The translations under genes and the position numbers were made by a program. From Molanna angustata (taxonomy: Eukaryota; Arthropoda; Insecta; Trichoptera; Molannidae), in contig OY754972.1 in NCBI GenBank assembly GCA_963576475.1, positions 15,501,054 through 15,565,053 on the forward strand: a DNA stretch of 64,000 nucleotides, written 5' to 3'. This document shows, piece after piece, positions 61,830 to 64,000 of this stretch. The first letter of the stretch is position 1; every line of letters starts with the position of its first letter. The notes below the pieces were generated by a model. The model saw only the letters and a list, made by a program, of their open reading frames with translations. It was not told the origin of the DNA and did not search any database.

Positions 61830-62630
61830 AAATGTAAAGCATGAAAGGTGTGACTAATATTTATTTGCTTATTTATTAATCATACGGCATGTATTGCCTT
61901 TTACAAACATAAATTAAAATATACATAGGTACTGAGAAAAAACATAGAGACTTAAAACAATAATACATTAAGTAAAAGGAAACAAAAAAAGAAAACATAA
62001 TAAAAAAGTTAATAAAACAATAAAAAAGTTAATAAAATACCTCTCTAAAAAATTAACTTTCCACCAATAGTAAGGCATCATTACTGTGACAGAACATCTT
62101 GAAGGCTTTAAAATTTGAAAAATATATTAGGTATTCAATATTTTATTTGTGTATTATGTATTAATTTATCAGTACCTACCTATATCTCGTTGGTTGGGAG
62201 AAATTGCCTATTAGCAATAAGCCAGCCAGTGTATAAATTATATGTATTTTTCTACGAAAAAGTATCTCAATTCACTATGCTTTTAGTTTTTTTTTTGTAA
62301 AAATGTAAATGACTTTTAAAAAATAGAGAATCCAGACGTAAATCGTGAGAAAGGGAACAGGTTTTATTTTGTAATCGGCTTGAAAATATACTGAAGAAAA
62401 ATAACCCATTTCTGTTAAGTTTTATTTCCCCAAGATAGGAAATGGAAAATGTGTAGTTGGATATACCAGTTGGCATAATATGACATACTTTTCGATGAAC
62501 CTAACTAAGCTACTGATAGATCGACAGATTCTTGAAATCGTCGGCATCCAAAATATAATATATAATACCTACATAGATATAAACGAGTGGGTTGTGGCCA
62601 ACACTAAACTCTCCACACCACAAATATTGA
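61830..62630. other. AT-rich; LINE-type hairpin module at 62,190
   Basis: GGGAGAAATTGCCTATTAGC, then AATAAGCCAGCC (62,190-62,222), is the reverse-orientation form of the ATTGCC/GGCAAT module at 2,885 and 7,514. The preceding A-rich stretch (61,900-62,050) would then be a retroelement tail. No gene recognised. Confidence 0.45.
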
Positions 62631-62635
62631 CAATG

Positions 62636-64000
62636 AAATATTTTATTCATTCTAAATTTTACTACCAGGAATATAAATTTTCTAACGATAGTATATTTTC
62701 ATGTTAAGATAGACAAACTATTAATGCAGTATGGTGAAGAATTCTAATGTTGTATGAAATATTTTAATAAAAGCAGATAAATTTTGTTTTAAAGGACGTT
62801 AGAGCATTTTGACAATTTTGACACGTGATATCATATGAAGAAATTTTTGTTATTTATGGAAAGCTAATCAGTTCGATGTTCAAGCTCTTTACATTATAAC
62901 ATGAAATCAAATTACTGAACTTTTCCATACATAAGAAATTTATCTTATTATATACATTTTTATTCATACTAAATTTTACTACCAGGAAAATAAATTTTCT
63001 ATCGATAGTATATTTTTATGTTAAGAAAGACAAACTATTATTGCAGTATGGTGTAGAATGCTTTTGTTGTATGAAATATTTTAATAAAAGCAGATAAATT
63101 TTGTTTGGACGCGAAAGCATTTTCAAAATTTTGACACGTGATATCATATGAAGAAATTTTTTGTTATTTATGGAAAGCTAATCAGTTCTATGTTCAAACT
63201 CTTTACATTATAACATGAAATCAAATAACTGAACTTTTCCATACATAGAAATTTATCTAATTACATTTTTATTCATACTAAATGTTACTACCAGGAATAT
63301 AAATTTTCTTCCGATAGTATATTTTTATGTTAATATAGACAAACTATTAATGCAGTATAGAGAAGAATGCTTATGTTGTATGAAATATTTTAAAAAAAGC
63401 AGATAAATTTTGTTTTAAAGAACGCGAGAGCATTTTCAAAATTTTGACACGTGATATTATATGAAGAATTTTTTTGTTATTTATGGAAAGCTAATCAGTT
63501 CTATGTTCAAGCTCTTTACATTATAACATAAAATCAAATTACTGAACTTTTCCATACATAGAAATTTATCTAATTACATTTTTATTCATACTAAATGTTA
63601 CTATCAGGAATATAAATTTTCTTCCGATAGTATATTTTTATGTTAAGATAAACAAACTATTAATGCAGTATAGTGAAGAATGCTTATGTTGTATGAAATA
63701 TTTTAAAAAAAGCAGATAAATTTTGTTTTAAGGAACGCGAGAGCATTTTCAAAATTTTGACACGTGATATTATATGAAGAATTTTTTTGTTATTTATGGA
63801 AAGCTAATCAGTTCTATGTTCAAGCTCTTTACATTATAACATGAAATCAAATTACTGAACGTTTCCATACATAGAAATTTATCTAATTACATTTTTATTC
63901 ATACTAAATGTTACTATCAGGAATATAAATTTTCTTCCGATAGTATATTTTTATGTTAAGATAGACAAACTATTAATGCAGTATAGGGAAGAATGCTTAT
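62636..64000 (+). repeat. 313-bp tandem array, at least 4 units, continues past the window
   Basis: GACACGTGATATCATATGAA or its variant starts at 62,820, 63,133, 63,446 and 63,759, a period of 313. The unit also contains TTACTACCAGGAATATAAAT and TAATCAGTTCTATGTTCAAG. Units differ by scattered substitutions and small indels; the last two are the most alike. Confidence 0.92.

Noticed and set aside
62115..62707. Several 60-75 codon frames near the right end
   Set aside because: AT-biased, no motifs, and partly inside the 313-bp array.

Overview
This window looks like a gene-poor, AT-rich stretch of an insect genome. Lepidoptera is most likely, because the words TAGGTAC and TACCTAC are very frequent and because tRNA-derived SINEs, Penelope-like elements and RTE/CR1/I-group LINE remnants occur together; this assignment is inference. 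No bacterial or viral gene organisation was seen. The only convincing host coding sequence is one exon at about 2.03-2.34 kb on the minus strand. It ends in the first beta strand of a Ras-type G domain (Dexras1/Rhes-like) followed by a consensus splice donor. A few other GC-richer, codon-structured patches (4.7-5.3 kb, 12.9-13.3 kb) could not be identified.

The main feature is a giant inverted-repeat insertion at 20,580-53,073 (32,494 bp). Both ends carry the same roughly 150-bp terminal sequence in opposite orientation (AGGTGGCTGAAG...). Both are flanked by an identical 9-bp direct repeat, GCGTACATG. Inside each end lies a 128-bp tandem array, then a 180-bp tandem array, in mirror order. The left arm has about 21 and 30 units; the right arm has about 7 and 63. 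The 11.9-kb core (28.78-40.65 kb) is a graveyard of other repeats: a MADF-like exon fragment, several LINE 3' ends, a perfectly inverted pair of Penelope GIY-YIG tails, a microsatellite-bearing repeat and a 121-bp hairpin tandem array. This layout (compound tandem-repeat TIRs plus a 9-bp target duplication) matches Foldback-type elements, which are linked to Mutator-like transposition. The size and the arm composition are unusual. No transposase was found inside. The 128-bp unit is partly homologous to the 3' end of a LINE family that is also present in the window.

Left flank (1-20.5 kb): tRNA-derived SINEs, the GTPase exon, several MITE families with clear terminal inverted repeats, long near-perfect hairpins, a 0.93-kb (CA)n tract, and an RTE-type LINE remnant split by a long-arm foldback element that is itself split by a 557-bp element with its own 9-bp target duplication. 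Right flank (53.1-64 kb): more copies of the same MITEs, an I/R1-group LINE tail with RNase H, a CR1/jockey-like reverse-transcriptase remnant, a 0.54-kb (AT)n tract, and a 313-bp tandem array that runs off the window end.

The genes do not form a working pathway. The window is best read as nested layers of mobile DNA that can be ordered in time by which element interrupts which.
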